From contig JAWZSP010000002.1 of NCBI GenBank assembly GCA_034401135.1, positions 62,001-126,000 on the forward strand: 64,000 nucleotides of DNA. Direction: 5' to 3'. The translations under genes and the position numbers were made by a program. Below the pieces are notes generated by a model. That model saw only the letters and a list, made by a program, of their open reading frames with translations, ran no database searches and had not been told where the DNA came from. Source of the DNA: Volutella citrinella (Eukaryota; Ascomycota; Sordariomycetes; Hypocreales; Nectriaceae). Of the stretch, positions 22,809-33,404 are shown in pieces. Position 1 is the stretch's first letter; every line of letters starts with the position of its first letter.

Positions 22809-22847
22809 TAAGATAACCGTCGCTGGACCGACCCACCAATCGGCGTC
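22809..22847 (+). repeat. 39-bp direct repeat, copy 2, with CCAAT box
   Basis: Starts 76 bp after copy 1. The core is GACCCACCAATCGGCG. Sites for a CCAAT-binding HAP-type complex are a reasonable inference. Confidence 0.75.
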
Positions 22848-23076
22848 GTTGCAGCGGCTTTGGTATATTGAATTGAAGACCCCATGATACTCCTGCTCTT
22901 CCGCTGGATTTAAGCCGTTCACTTGTTCGCTTCCTGTTCCATCCCGAGTGATTTGCCAGAGCCTGAGGAAGTCTGGACCTCAGCCCCCGCCACAACAAGA
23001 CACTGCCCATCACGCTCAGTCAAACCAACTTGAAGGCAGGCTTGCAAACACAACTACTCTCCAGCATTTCAGTGAT

Positions 23077-24801
23077 ATGGGTGAGAATCACACCGCAACG
23101 CCCGCTGCAGGGTTGCCTAAGCAGGACAGCCGCCCGCTGTCTGTCTGGCTTCAGGACATGCAAGGGCATCCCCTCATGAGCCATCGCACCACCGCCAATC
23201 TACCCAAGTCGGCGGATATTGTCATTGTTGGATCTGGGGTGAGCCTCTCTTTGGACCAATAGTGCCAGTATTGGGTAGCTGATGATGAGTACTAGTTGAC
23301 TGGGACCTTGATGGCCAAGCATTGTATCGACATGTGGCCCGACAAGAGGATGGTCGTCCTCGAGGCGCGTGAGTTCTGCTCTGGAGCGACAGGCCGCAAT
23401 GCTGGCCACTGTAAACCCGACCAATGGCGCGGGTTCGCAGAATTCCAGCGCGACTTTGGCACCGAGCAAGCTCTAAAGGTATGCGGTTTTGTCATTACAG
23501 CGTTTGTGCCCAGTCCCGTCTAAGCGTAATGTGTCCCCTAGATTCTAGACAACGAATACCAAACGTGGTCTGACGTTGTCGAATACGTACGAAGAAACAA
23601 TGTCGACTGCGAAGTCTGGGTGGGCGACACGCTCGATGTCCCGATAACCTGGGAGGCAGCAGACGAGGCAAAGGACACCTTTGATCGATTCAAGGCAGCT
23701 GGTGGAAGAGTGGATCATATCAAAGTCACGCACGATCCTGTCAAGGCTTCCGAGGTATGCAATCTGTTGCCAGCATCCGGCATGTTGCGCGTGGCTGATG
23801 AATAGTGCCTAGATGTCTCGTGTCAAAGATGCCAAGGCGTGCTATGCTTGGCCTGCGTCTACTTTGCATCCTTGGAAGCTCGCCGCACACGTCATGGGGG
23901 AGAACGTGAAGAAGGGGGTCAATCTTCAGACTCGCACCACAGTCTTTGGCGTTGTCAAGTCTGCAAGCCCCGGGAAATGGACTGTTCGTAGCAACCGAGG
24001 ATCGATTGAGTGCTCACAGGTTGTGCACGCAACCAATGCGTACAGCGCTGCGCTGGAGCCGTCGTTGCGCGGGCTCGTCAACCCTTCGCCGCACATGTGC
24101 AACATGATCACCCCGCCGGTGGCCTTTACGGGATCCAAGGCGCTCAAGCACTCGTATGGCATTGTGCTCCCTGACGGAGTGTTGTTTACCATCAACCCCC
24201 GAATCCCGACCCACGGCGCCGTCCTGTTCGGAGGATTCAACCCCGGCCAGCACGAGCTGGAGAAATGGAGAGACGAGCGCCCCGAGCGACGCACAAACGA
24301 TAACATGGACGGCTTCAAGGCAGTGACGGATGCTGTGCAGGACTTTACCGACGCCCAATTGAGCGGATGGACCAAGGAACCGTCGGAGGACTATAGGCGA
24401 GCATGGAGCGGCATCATTGGACTGGTAGGTTCCCTGCGACAAGTTTCATTTATAGCACCTTGCTAATGAGCATCTGGAAGAGCGCGGATGGGGTGCCCTT
24501 TATCGGTCAACTGCCTGGGCTCCCTGGTCAGTGGATTTGCGCTGGACACCACGGGCAGTAAGTAGTCCCCGACTCTGATGGCGATTTTATCGCTGGACCG
24601 TATCCTGGTTGCTAACCACACATGTATGATACTAGTGGAATGGCCCGCATCTTCACGGCGGTGCCGGGCCTGGTTAAGCTGATGTCTGGTGGATCGTGGG
24701 CTGACACCAGGCTCCCGGAGGTGTTTGAGATTACAGAAGAGCGGATGGAGCGACTGAAGAGGCAGGTTGAAAACAAGCATGTAGTACAAGCACGACTCTA
24801 G
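23077..24801 (+). CDS. FAD-dependent oxidoreductase, DAO family (gamma-glutamylputrescine/sarcosine oxidase-like), 470 aa
   Basis: Exons 23077-23238, 23296-23478, 23542-23754, 23813-24424, 24481-24557 and 24636-24801, all GT-AG. The FAD-binding strand (IVIVGSG, then LTGTLMAK after the first intron), the EARE acidic end, the CSGATGRNAGHCKPDQWRGF block and the late GADG-like motif SADGVPFIGQLPG are those of the DAO superfamily, closest in my reading to the fungal PuuB/sarcosine-oxidase-like group. Such enzymes oxidise primary or secondary amines or N-substituted amino acids with O2, releasing H2O2 and aldehyde or imine; the exact substrate is inference. The ATG at 23077 is preferred over the in-frame one at 22948. 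The gene is divergent from the DHA1-like transporter and followed by a Zn2Cys6 regulator on the same strand. Confidence 0.88.
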
Positions 24802-25257
24802 AGCCGATATGAGCGATGCCGGCGAATTGGGCATGAGTGTTAGAGCCAGTGTTGAAACTTGCATGAAATAAGCCCCCTCACACTATATGACACAAACCAA
24901 ACCCAAGATCTAGACTAGTGAGGCACTTAAAACGCAATGTCATTGCATATTGTAATTCCTGCACAACATTGCCCTGATAGACTATGTGATGCCCTGTCCA
25001 AGGGTCGCTCAGTTTGGGGTAACATGGGGCTTTGCCACTTTAGGGTCGCTTGCTCTATGTGGCCGTAGCCGCCAGTGGGGCGAGGGGTAGTGCGATAAGA
25101 TAAGGTCGAGTCTGTCCTCTGAATACACCTTGGACCCTACTCGTGCCCGCATTCTAACCTCACGCACCCACCATCCATCCTCCCAGGTCATCTGGTTGGC
25201 TCCAAGACACGCCAATTGCACGCTCCAGGCCGAATGTAGGCTTGAGCTGCGCGCACC
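24802..25257. other. Intergenic: promoter of Zn2Cys6 regulator
   Basis: 456 bp without a recognisable gene; A/T-rich at 24870-24990. Confidence 0.5.
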
Positions 25258-27667
25258 ATGTTCCAACCCGGCGCGAGGCACCCTCTTCGGCCACTTCGGC
25301 CACCTAAACGCATGCGCTCGAGTAACAGGACGTTGAATGCTTGTGCCAACTGCAAAGAAAAGAAATTAAAGGTCATCATGAGGCTTCCCCGCTTCCACCT
25401 ACTTACTGCCTTGGGTTTGGCTGACGCTGCTTGTTCTTGTTGTAGTGCGACAATGAGATTTCCGGGTGTGAGAACTGCCGCCGCGCAGACCTGGGTCAGT
25501 CTGCATCATCTCTGCATTCGCGTGGCCTTGATGGGGTTTGCGTGAGCTACTGACCGACCACGATGAATAGTTTGCCTCGTCGAGGACCCAGCTACAAAGA
25601 AGCATCGCCCGCGTAACTATCTTGGCATTCTGGAGCAGCGTGTTGCCTTTCTCGAAGACATTCTGAGACAGTATCGCCCAGACCTCGCAGCCGACCACCT
25701 CGCTCAGCACGGATCCCCCTCGGCAGCGCACATTCAGCCTGCTGATACTGCCGAGTCTCAAACGGCACAGAGTTGGGCTAATGAAGATGAGCATGATGAG
25801 GATGATGGCGGTGAGCTAGACAGGCTTGACGGTCTTGCTGCAAAGGTTGGTCTGTTGAGTCTCAACGCCGCCGGCGCTGAACCTCATTATCTGGGGTCAT
25901 CGTCCACGTTCGCTTTTTCTCGGCTCGTGAATGCGTCGCTTCGAAACCTGGTCATAGGTAACCATTCCAATGCGACCGGGCCAGCCCAAAGCCGCGAGCA
26001 GCCGTCCATGGCTCCAATGCCGTGCCTGCTACCCGACTACGACACAGCCGTTGAGCTTAGCAACGCTTACTTCGACAACATCCACCCCCAGTACCCATTT
26101 CTCCATGAGCCCACTTTTCGATCGTGGGAGCTCTCTGTAGTGAGCGGCATGATTGAGTTTGAAGACGTCACCACTGACCCCAGCACCCTCTTCTTCTTAT
26201 ACATGGTGCGTGAAGCCACAGGCTGTTGTTGGGCCTTGCAGTGTCCGTCTAATCTCGCTTCCAGGTATATGCTGTCGGTGCTTTGACCCTACCTAATGCT
26301 TCTATCCCAGCCGAGGTGAGTGGCGCCTTCTGACTGCCGCTTTGGATCGGTTTTCACCGTCTTCTAGACACTCTACATCTCGGCGCAGGCATATAGTGAC
26401 CAGGTCCTCGCGCTTGACAATATAGAATCTATACAGGCCATGCTATGCTGCGCGGTCTACTCTTTACGATCATCTGTTGGCACTTCTCATTGGTATGTTT
26501 CTTCTACATCGTGGAACCGTAACCCAGGGGCTAAACTAGGCCAGGAAACTCGCCGGTCTTGCTCTGAGACATTGCATAGACCTCGGCTATCACCGCAATC
26601 CCAAACGATTTAAATCTACTACGAACCCTCTTCAACTGGAGATGCAACGGAGAGTCTTTTGGTGCACATTTGCAATGGATTCCCAAGCAGCAATTATGCT
26701 AGGTCGACCCCAGGGCATTCCTTACCATGAAGTGGACGCCGAGGTATGGAAGGCCCAGTGTTTCGATTCTGTGTTGATTGTCTCCAATTTCGTCCCGAAT
26801 CTACTTCCCTTGAAATGCTTCCAACTGATGACTGTGTAGCTCCCCATAGATGTTGACGACTCGGACATTACGAGCACCGGGATAGCGGGCACGCCCCGAA
26901 TATCCCAAAGTGATGCTCCAACGGGTGTTACAAAAGCCATCCATACCTTTCGAATTCGGCGGATTTTGGCACATCTTCACACCGCGCTATACTCCAACTC
27001 TCAATCTTGTTGTGCTACAGAGCATCCACAGAATGACCTCGTACAGCGATTCCGCGCCGAGATTGAAAGGTGGCGTGCAGAGATCCCACCGTCGCCTCCA
27101 TGTTCGCGGCCGCTCGCGTTGTTCCAAACATCGGATTGGTATGAAATGGAGTACTGCTACACCATCCTGCACTTGTATAGGTTCCATATAATCGATGCAA
27201 AAGGATCCGACACCAGCGACAGCGTGTTTCTCGACACGATGCAGGCCGCTGAGTCTCTATGCCAGAGTTATCGCCGCCAGTATCTCGGTAAACCAACGAC
27301 GTACACATGGATTGCCATCCATGAGCTGTTTCTCGCTGGTCTAACGTTTCTGCACTGCCTTTGGGCCTGGCCGGCCGCTCGCCAGACATACCGACAAGGC
27401 CAAGTGAGCAGTACCTGCACGGATTGCATGGTGGTGCTGGTGCTCATGGCCGAGCGGTGGGAAGATGCGGCTGTATATAGAGATGCCTTTGAAACGTTGG
27501 TGAAGAAAACTATGACAATGATGGATGACAATCCCAGGGGGGGTTCTGCCCAATCATGCGCTGCAGTTGAAGCTTCGTCGTCTAGCGAGGGAGAGCTAAC
27601 GCAGTGGATGATGCTGATGGCTGACGCTGGAATGTCCGAGGATATCCTAGGATTTTTCAACAGATAG
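25258..27667 (+). CDS. Zn2Cys6 transcription factor, 666 aa
   Basis: Seven exons: 25258-25371, 25446-25494, 25571-26205, 26265-26315, 26368-26492, 26545-26743 and 26840-27667. Zinc cluster Cys29, 32, 39, 46, 49 and 56 (ACANCKEKKLKC...); introns 1 and 2 interrupt it. It is followed by ADLVCLVEDPATKKHRPRNY and a leucine-rich helix (LGILEQRVAFLEDIL) for dimerisation, an acidic stretch (NEDEHDEDDGGE) and a Fungal_trans-type middle domain (DNIHPQYPFLHEPTF, LRHCIDLGYHRNP, RRVFWCTFAMD). This is the classic Gal4-like layout, binding paired CGG triplets as a dimer. It sits between the FAD oxidoreductase and a monocarboxylate-type transporter on the same strand and is the best candidate regulator of both. 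Confidence 0.92.
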
Positions 27668-28078
27668 GAAACTAGTCGTTTCAGTCCCATTAATAATGTA
27701 GGTTCAATCCCTGGCGTTTTGAATGGACGGTCAAAGAGTTGGGCCATTGTCATATGGCCCGAAGCCGGTGATCGGAATCATCGGAATCATCGGGGTAGCA
27801 CCCTCGCTGAAATTTGAAGACTGGAGTAGAACGGGTAGCCACGGCTTTTTCGCATCACATTTTGAGTGTGCCCATCTACCCACTTCTTTTTGGGGCGCGC
27901 TAAGGCGTGTTACTCAAAGGGCGCCAACGACATTTTTCTTGGCTGTTACACTCCTCTCCCACAATCAATAGCAGACATCGCCTCATACAAGCATCCACGC
28001 AACACAAAATACCAAACCTCCCTCCTCACTTACCTACCTCTCCCAGGCTGAAGCCCTGTCAATTTGTTCCCATGGATC
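27668..28078. promoter_or_regulatory. Promoter of monocarboxylate-type MFS gene
   Basis: 411 bp between the regulator gene and the transporter ATG. It contains the CGG array and a C/T-rich leader (CCTCCCTCCTC) close to 28020. No gene inside. Confidence 0.5.
27773..27795 (+). promoter_or_regulatory. CGG(N6)CGG(N6)CGG array, candidate zinc-cluster operator
   Basis: The 9-bp unit CGGAATCAT occurs twice in tandem and is followed by a third CGG, giving three CGG triplets with a 9-bp period at 27773, 27782 and 27791. Zn2Cys6 proteins bind CGG triplets, and the array is ~285 bp before the ATG of the MFS gene and just after the regulator gene. Confidence 0.45.
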
Positions 28079-29671
28079 ATGGCTTCATCCAGCTCTATTC
28101 GTCTTGATGCATTGCAGCAGCAGGGAACGAACACAATTGCAAGGCGAGAGAACCCACACGCCAACCCGCTCCAAGATGCCTCCAGCTCGGATGCCGACGA
28201 CATTCTCGCAGCTTCCAGGGCGGCCGATCAAGACGTTCCGGATGGCGGCAAGGGCTGGGTCATTGTGTTTGCCTGCGCCGTCGTATCATGGTGGTTCACT
28301 GGAACGAGTTACAGCTGGGGCATCATCCAGGATGCGCTCGTCACCCAAGGAGTAGGTTCTCCCGCCACGCTGGCCTTTGTCGGGTCGCTATCAACGGCTC
28401 TGATAAGCACTTTGGCCATTGTCAATGCTCGCGTCATTCGCTGGCTAGGTTCACGACGAACAGCCCTGCTTGGAGTTTCCTTCCTCGGTTTATCAGCTTT
28501 GACGAGTAGTGCCGCCGTTGACAATGTAGCCGGCCTCTTTTTTACGAGTGGTGTCTTGCTCGGTCTTGGGTTGAGGTGCGTGAGCTATCCCGGTATTTGT
28601 TGATGATGATCCTGACCAAGTGAACCAGTCTATGCTTCATGGTGAGACAACGCTGGCACCAAAACGAGATGTGAAGTGTGTTTGAGCTAATGCGCCATCT
28701 AGACAGTCTCTGTAACCCCAGCGCAATATTTCAGCCGGAAACGCGGGCTAGCAAATGGAATCGTCTTTGCCGGAGGGGGATTGGGCGGCGCCGTCACCAG
28801 CTTCGGCCTAGATGCACTTATACAAAGAGTTGGACCGGCCTGGACATACCGCATCTTGGGCATCGCGACGCTTGTATCTGGATTGCCGGCGGCTTGGTTC
28901 ATCCAGGAACGCACGCCGATTCGTACTCCCGGGTTCATCGAGTGGTAGGTCAAGACTCAAGAGCAGGATCAAGCGCGAGAAAATGGCTAACCACGTCAAT
29001 AACAGGCGCCTCTTCCGCGACTGGCAGTTTATTCTTATCTTTCTCGTCGGCGCTATTGGCACCTTTCCCCTCTTCGTGCCCCCATTCTTCATTCCGTCGT
29101 ATAGCCGCTCCATGGGCCTCTCATCCAGTACCGGCGCGGGCCTCCTGGCCGGATTCAACTTCTCATCGGCAGTTGGGCGTATCTTTTGCGGCTTCTTGTG
29201 TGATTTAATTGGGCCTCTCAACACGCTTTTCATCTCCCTGGTCCTTACTGCCATCAGCATGTTGACTCTGTGGCCTGCTTCCAATACACTGACCCCGCTG
29301 GCCATCTTTGTTATTGTGAATGGAGCTGCAAACGGCGGCTTCTTCTCAACCATGCCGACCATAGTGGGCAATGTATTTGGCTCGGCCAGGGTGGCTGTGG
29401 CAATGGGCATGGTTGTCACAGGCTGGGTGGGAGGCTATCTAATGGTTCGTTTCGCCCTTGCCCTCTTCATGATTGTGACAGCTGTACTCACTCGGGCACG
29501 CAGGGAGCACCCATTGCCGGCTACCTTCTTGAGGCGTATGGCGGTACTGAGCAAGGCTTGGAGCCGTATCGCCCAGCCATGTTTTATGCTGGGGGAATGG
29601 CGCTTGGAGCCTCAGGGTTGGTGGCATTCCTGCGATTTCGAATGACCCCGTCAATTTGGGCCAAGTACTAG
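28079..29671 (+). CDS. MFS transporter, monocarboxylate-porter type, 452 aa, with a 13-nt exon
   Basis: Exons 28079-28575, 28629-28641, 28703-28944, 29006-29444 and 29504-29671. The second exon is only 13 nt and encodes SLCFM together with the flanking bases. Its inclusion is needed to keep the frame into TVSVTPAQYFSRKRG. The protein has an acidic N-terminus, DVPDGGKGWVIVFA before helix 1 (typical of fungal MCT-like proteins), FSRKRGLANGIVFAGGGLGG at helix 4-5, a short central loop and GAPIAGYLLEAYGG near the end. Substrate unknown. It lies between a Zn2Cys6 regulator and the PLP transaminase, all on the plus strand. A second MCT-like gene lies at 13.2 kb on the other strand. Confidence 0.88.
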
Positions 29672-29753
29672 CGCATATTGAACAGCGCAGTGAGTTGGAA
29701 GACTCAGGGGCCATTGATCATTGCATCAACCACACAGTATACCACAACGGTTA

Positions 29754-29843
29754 GCGGGGTTGTCTATCGATCCCTACTGGATCCTCCATGAGGGCGGGGT
29801 TCTTGAGCAAGCCAATGGAAGATCAGCGCTTGAGGAACCCCGC
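29754..29843. promoter_or_regulatory. Cluster of CreA/Mig1-type GCGGGG sites with imperfect inverted repeat
   Basis: GCGGGG occurs at 29754 and 29794, and CCCCGC at 29838. These match the SYGGRG consensus of the fungal carbon-catabolite repressor. The segments around 29794 and 29843 also pair imperfectly (GCGGGGTTC against GAACCCCGC). The cluster lies in the interval before the transaminase gene. Confidence 0.4.
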
Positions 29844-30156
29844 TCCATGTCCATCTAGGCGCGGCTAATGTGCCAAGCTGATGTTCGGCTTCCTCGGACA
29901 CCGATGCAATCAGGCCACAGGTAGACGTTATTTGGCACATGCCGCCACTCGCATGTCCCGCAGCGAGTCATACAGTTGCGCTTCGCATTGTGGGTCATTC
30001 GATCACTGCAAGATAAACCACGTTGCCGCTGCATGCTTCAATACAATAGCCGCGCACATCTAATTCGCCAAGCGTTGCTAATGAATGCACGAGGTTGCTC
30101 AGTTGGGAGTCAGACACTACGTAATTGCGAAGCATCATGTTCTCCTTCCAGCTCCC

Positions 30157-30164
30157 TATATAAG
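30157..30164 (+). promoter_or_regulatory. TATA box of transaminase gene
   Basis: TATATAAG, 102 bp upstream of the ATG at 30266. Confidence 0.55.
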
Positions 30165-30265
30165 CGACAAATGGCAGCTGAGGAACACTCCTTTTCTACC
30201 AACACAAACATCTACCACACTTCATTCTTCTACCCAAATCGGAAATCCACCGCATCCAAGTACAA

Positions 30266-31237
30266 ATGTCTTCCATGGATGATGTTTTTGGCGCTTATGC
30301 TGCCCGTCAGGCAGCGCTAGAGGCGAGCGAGAATCCCCTAGCCCACGGCGTCGCATGGGTCGAGGGCAACATCACGCCCGTCGCAGAAGCCCGCATTCCT
30401 TTACTTGACCAAGGCTTCCTCCACTGCGACCTTACATACGATGTTCCGGCTGTTTGGGACGGTCGTTTTTTCCGGCTTGACGATCACCTCGATCGGCTGG
30501 AAGAGAGCTGCAAGAAACTTCGACTTCGCAACCCCAAGTCACGGGACGAAATCAAGGCAATCCTCTTCGAGATGCTCTCCAAGAGTGGAATCCGCGATGC
30601 CTATGTGGAGCTCATTGTTACACGTGGTCTTGACTTTGTTCGGTCTCTTCAGCATGGAGGCGTGGCCACCAACAACTGCCTCTATATGCTCATCCTTCCC
30701 TACGTTTGGATTGCAAGTCCAGACATGCAACGGGAAGGCGTAAGCGCCATTGTCGCCAGAACTGTACGACGAATTCCTCCTGGTTCGGTGGACCCAACTG
30801 TCAAGAACTTGCAATGGGGCGATTTAATTCGTGGCCTATTTGAGACTGTGGATCGAGAAGCCCATTTTCCATTCCTTACCGACGGCGACGCCAATCTCAC
30901 CGAGGGCGCGGGTTTCAACGTCATCCTCATCAAGGGAGGGGTTATTTACACGGCCGATCGAGGAGTTTTGGAAGGCATTACACGCAAGAGTGTGTTTGAT
31001 GTGGCAAAGAGACTCGGCATTGAAGTACGGTTGCAGGCGGTCCCTGTAGACCTCGCGTATAATTGCGACGAGATCTTTGTGTGCACAACTGCAGGCGGCA
31101 TAACCCCCGTGACATTGCTTGACGGGAACCCGGTAGGCGACGGCAAGGTTGGGCCACTTACTCAGAAGCTTTGGGATGGCTACTGGGCGATGCACAATGA
31201 TCCAGCATACAGCTTTGCGGTTGAGTACGAAATTTAG
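30266..31237 (+). CDS. Class IV PLP aminotransferase, (R)-selective amine transaminase-like, 323 aa
   Basis: Intronless. The length, the start [14 protein letters not shown] and blocks [44 protein letters not shown] and [14 protein letters not shown] closely follow the fungal (R)-amine transaminases of Aspergillus, a branch of the branched-chain/D-amino-acid aminotransferase fold. The PLP lysine is Lys180 in [11 protein letters not shown], the same number as in the characterised enzymes. Tyr58 and the RLDDH signature are present. The enzyme would move an amino group between a ketone or aldehyde and an amine or amino acid in the cytosol. The natural substrate of this fungal group is not established. 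The promoter has a TATA box and GCGGGG sites. The neighbours are an MCT-like transporter and a Zn2Cys6 regulator on the same strand. Confidence 0.93.
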   Translation: MSSMDDVFGAYAARQAALEASENPLAHGVAWVEGNITPVAEARIPLLDQGFLHCDLTYDVPAVWDGRFFRLDDHLDRLEESCKKLRLRNPKSRDEIKAILFEMLSKSGIRDAYVELIVTRGLDFVRSLQHGGVATNNCLYMLILPYVWIASPDMQREGVSAIVARTVRRIPPGSVDPTVKNLQWGDLIRGLFETVDREAHFPFLTDGDANLTEGAGFNVILIKGGVIYTADRGVLEGITRKSVFDVAKRLGIEVRLQAVPVDLAYNCDEIFVCTTAGGITPVTLLDGNPVGDGKVGPLTQKLWDGYWAMHNDPAYSFAVEYEI

Positions 31238-31622
31238 TACTATTTAGTTTCTTGAGAGAGTTATGTGATAAGAACTGTGCCTATCTGTACCGCAATTCAA
31301 TAAATATGCTAGCCTCTAGAAGTAAAGACTACATACTCGGCCTAGAATTCACTGCCTTGCTCCTCTAGACACAAGGTGGGGCTAGGAGATTCCCCCGTCT
31401 GTCAGGTGACCTGGCACGGGCTGCTTGATCTTCTATCAACAGCCTCGGCTACGTTATCTTTACACTACCCAAGATCTCTCACAGTCACGGTCAACTCTAC
31501 TCTTCTCGAGCTGCGCCGCGTCCTAGCCAACTGGGGTACCATACCGCTTACATAGAACTGAATGCCTTGGGTGCACAGCCAGAAAGACAAACTGAACAAC
31601 CGGCACATTATAATTCGACACA
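31238..31622. other. Intergenic: transaminase 3' flank and regulator promoter
   Basis: No gene recognised. An AATAAATAT-type polyadenylation-like stretch is seen near 31300. Confidence 0.5.
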
Positions 31623-33241
31623 ATGCCCCTAGCAGTCCCTTTCCCCTCACTTGTGCCACGGCGGCGTTATTCCAGGTCCAAAACAGGCTGCATAGCTTGC
31701 CGTCGACGCAAGAAGAAGTGCGATGAGAGAAAACCAACCTGCGCAGCTTGCTCCCGAAATGGCATATACTGCTCATGGCCGTCGCTCATACTTTCCAACC
31801 ATCACGGTAGCGGCAATGGCGCTGCATCCACCATAGGAAGTAACGGGTCTCAGTCAGTGGACCTGAACGAAGGAAACGTCTTGGATCTAATCGCATCCAT
31901 CCATCGCGACGCTTCGGATGGCAGCCACGCAATCGAGACAGAGGCGCTGCCTGCAATGCCACAGCCTCTGCAGCCGCAAGAAGCCTTCAGCACATCCCCA
32001 GCCTTTATTTGTAATGTTTCCAATATCCTTCTAGCCCATTATTTGGCAGACACAGGCGGGCTTTTGGCCACTGTCTCGTCCCCGCTACAGAATCCGTTTC
32101 TTTCGCTTCTTGTTCCTTTGGCAGTCAACGACGATCTGCTAATGCACAGTCTACTGGCTCTTAGCGGTGCCCACTTGGCCTTCAAGCGCCCTGAGAGCGC
32201 CGAGATAAAGCAAACGACGCAGCGCCACTACGCCGCCGTCTTGCAGGGATTACGACATATGTCGGACGGTGAAGTCTTGGGAGGCCTTGATCATCAACTT
32301 CGTCTCATGACAATTCTGGTCATGATAGCCTACTTTGATGTAAGTAAGTCGTCTGTGTAGACTAGCCTCTTCTGATTCGTCTCAAGGTGCTCTGGTGTGA
32401 CAACAATGGTGGATTATTTGCACATCTACGTCTTGGTCAACATCTAGCACTGAACCTGCTCAATGCAGGCCTGCTATACGGTGGCAGCCAAAACGAGAGA
32501 CAACTTTGCCAATTCGTCTTGGAGCTCTACTCATATCTTGTGTTGGTGAACAACCTCACTGCATATGATGCCATAAAGCCGCGTACACTACCATTCGATG
32601 ATAGGCTACTTGAAAATGGTATGCCTGAGGACGCCGATTCTTTCTTCCTCGGGAGCGTCTTCGGGGGCACACATGGCCTTTTCAAGCTCATCACAGCCAT
32701 CAGTCGCCTGGCAGCTGTTCGTACCGAGCAAGGGCCCGATACAGACGCTCAACCAGAGTCAGTTGAAGAATACCAGAGACTGCAGAAAGAAATCACTGGA
32801 TGGAACCCAGTGCCAATTCATATGCCATCTGACGCAAACGGAATAATCCAACGCCAGGGCGTGATGGAGATATGCCGCATGTCGGTTTACATCTTCCTCG
32901 AGACCGCAATGTGGCCATTCGAATGCAGACTCGAGCCTACCAAAGGAGCGATTGAGAGCCGTATCTCAATTGCCATGGCCTACTTTGACCTGCAAGACTC
33001 ATCACCATACCAGGCCCTCCTCCTCTGGCCCACCCTGATTATCGGCTCCTGTGCTGTCCAAGATTCGCATAGGCAGAGACTTAGTAAAGGCCTCAACAGC
33101 GCACGGTATCAAATGAAACAGTGCGACCAGGCTGCTTTGTTGCTTGAATTACTGTGGGATGAACCAAGTGAGAGAGCATTCGGTCCCCAAGGGTTGAGCT
33201 ACATAATGCAGAAGTATGGAATCCTGTTTGCAAGCTCATAG
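31623..33241 (+). CDS. Zn2Cys6 transcription factor, 523 aa
   Basis: Exons 31623-32339 and 32387-33241 (47-bp intron, donor GTAAGT). Zinc cluster Cys23, 26, 33, 40, 43 and 50 (TGCIACRRRKKKCDERKPTC...) preceded by a basic stretch (RRRYSRSK). It is followed by a fungal-specific transcription factor domain 2-like region: NPFLSLLVPLAVNDDLLMHS, LLALSGAHLAF, RHYAAVLQGLR and a C-terminal helix-rich part. Probably nuclear. It directly follows the transaminase gene on the same strand; the third Zn2Cys6 gene in this half of the window. Confidence 0.92.
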
Positions 33242-33404
33242 GTTCTGTATCAATACTTGGCGCTTAAACGAAAGGTTCAGTCAAATCACGGAGATGCAGA
33301 AGATTGTGACTAGGATAGTTGGATCATCAGCTCGCATCGGCGTTAGATAGCTCGTCTTTATTTGCTCGGCGCAGTTCTAGTAGCAACAAGGTCACGTCGT
33401 AACC

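Larger units (their letters stand above)
22470..23076. promoter_or_regulatory. Bidirectional promoter, MFS (-) / FAD oxidoreductase (+)
   Basis: The two start codons are 607 bp apart on opposite strands. In between lie a TATA box for the MFS gene and three related repeats carrying CCAAT-box cores (see the repeat entries). No gene recognised inside; the frame of the oxidoreductase stays open from 22948. Confidence 0.55.
29672..30265. promoter_or_regulatory. Promoter of transaminase gene
   Basis: 594 bp with the GCGGGG cluster (29.75-29.84 kb) and, at 30157-30164, a clear TATATAAG box 102 bp before the ATG. The leader is C/A-rich. No other gene recognised. Confidence 0.6.
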
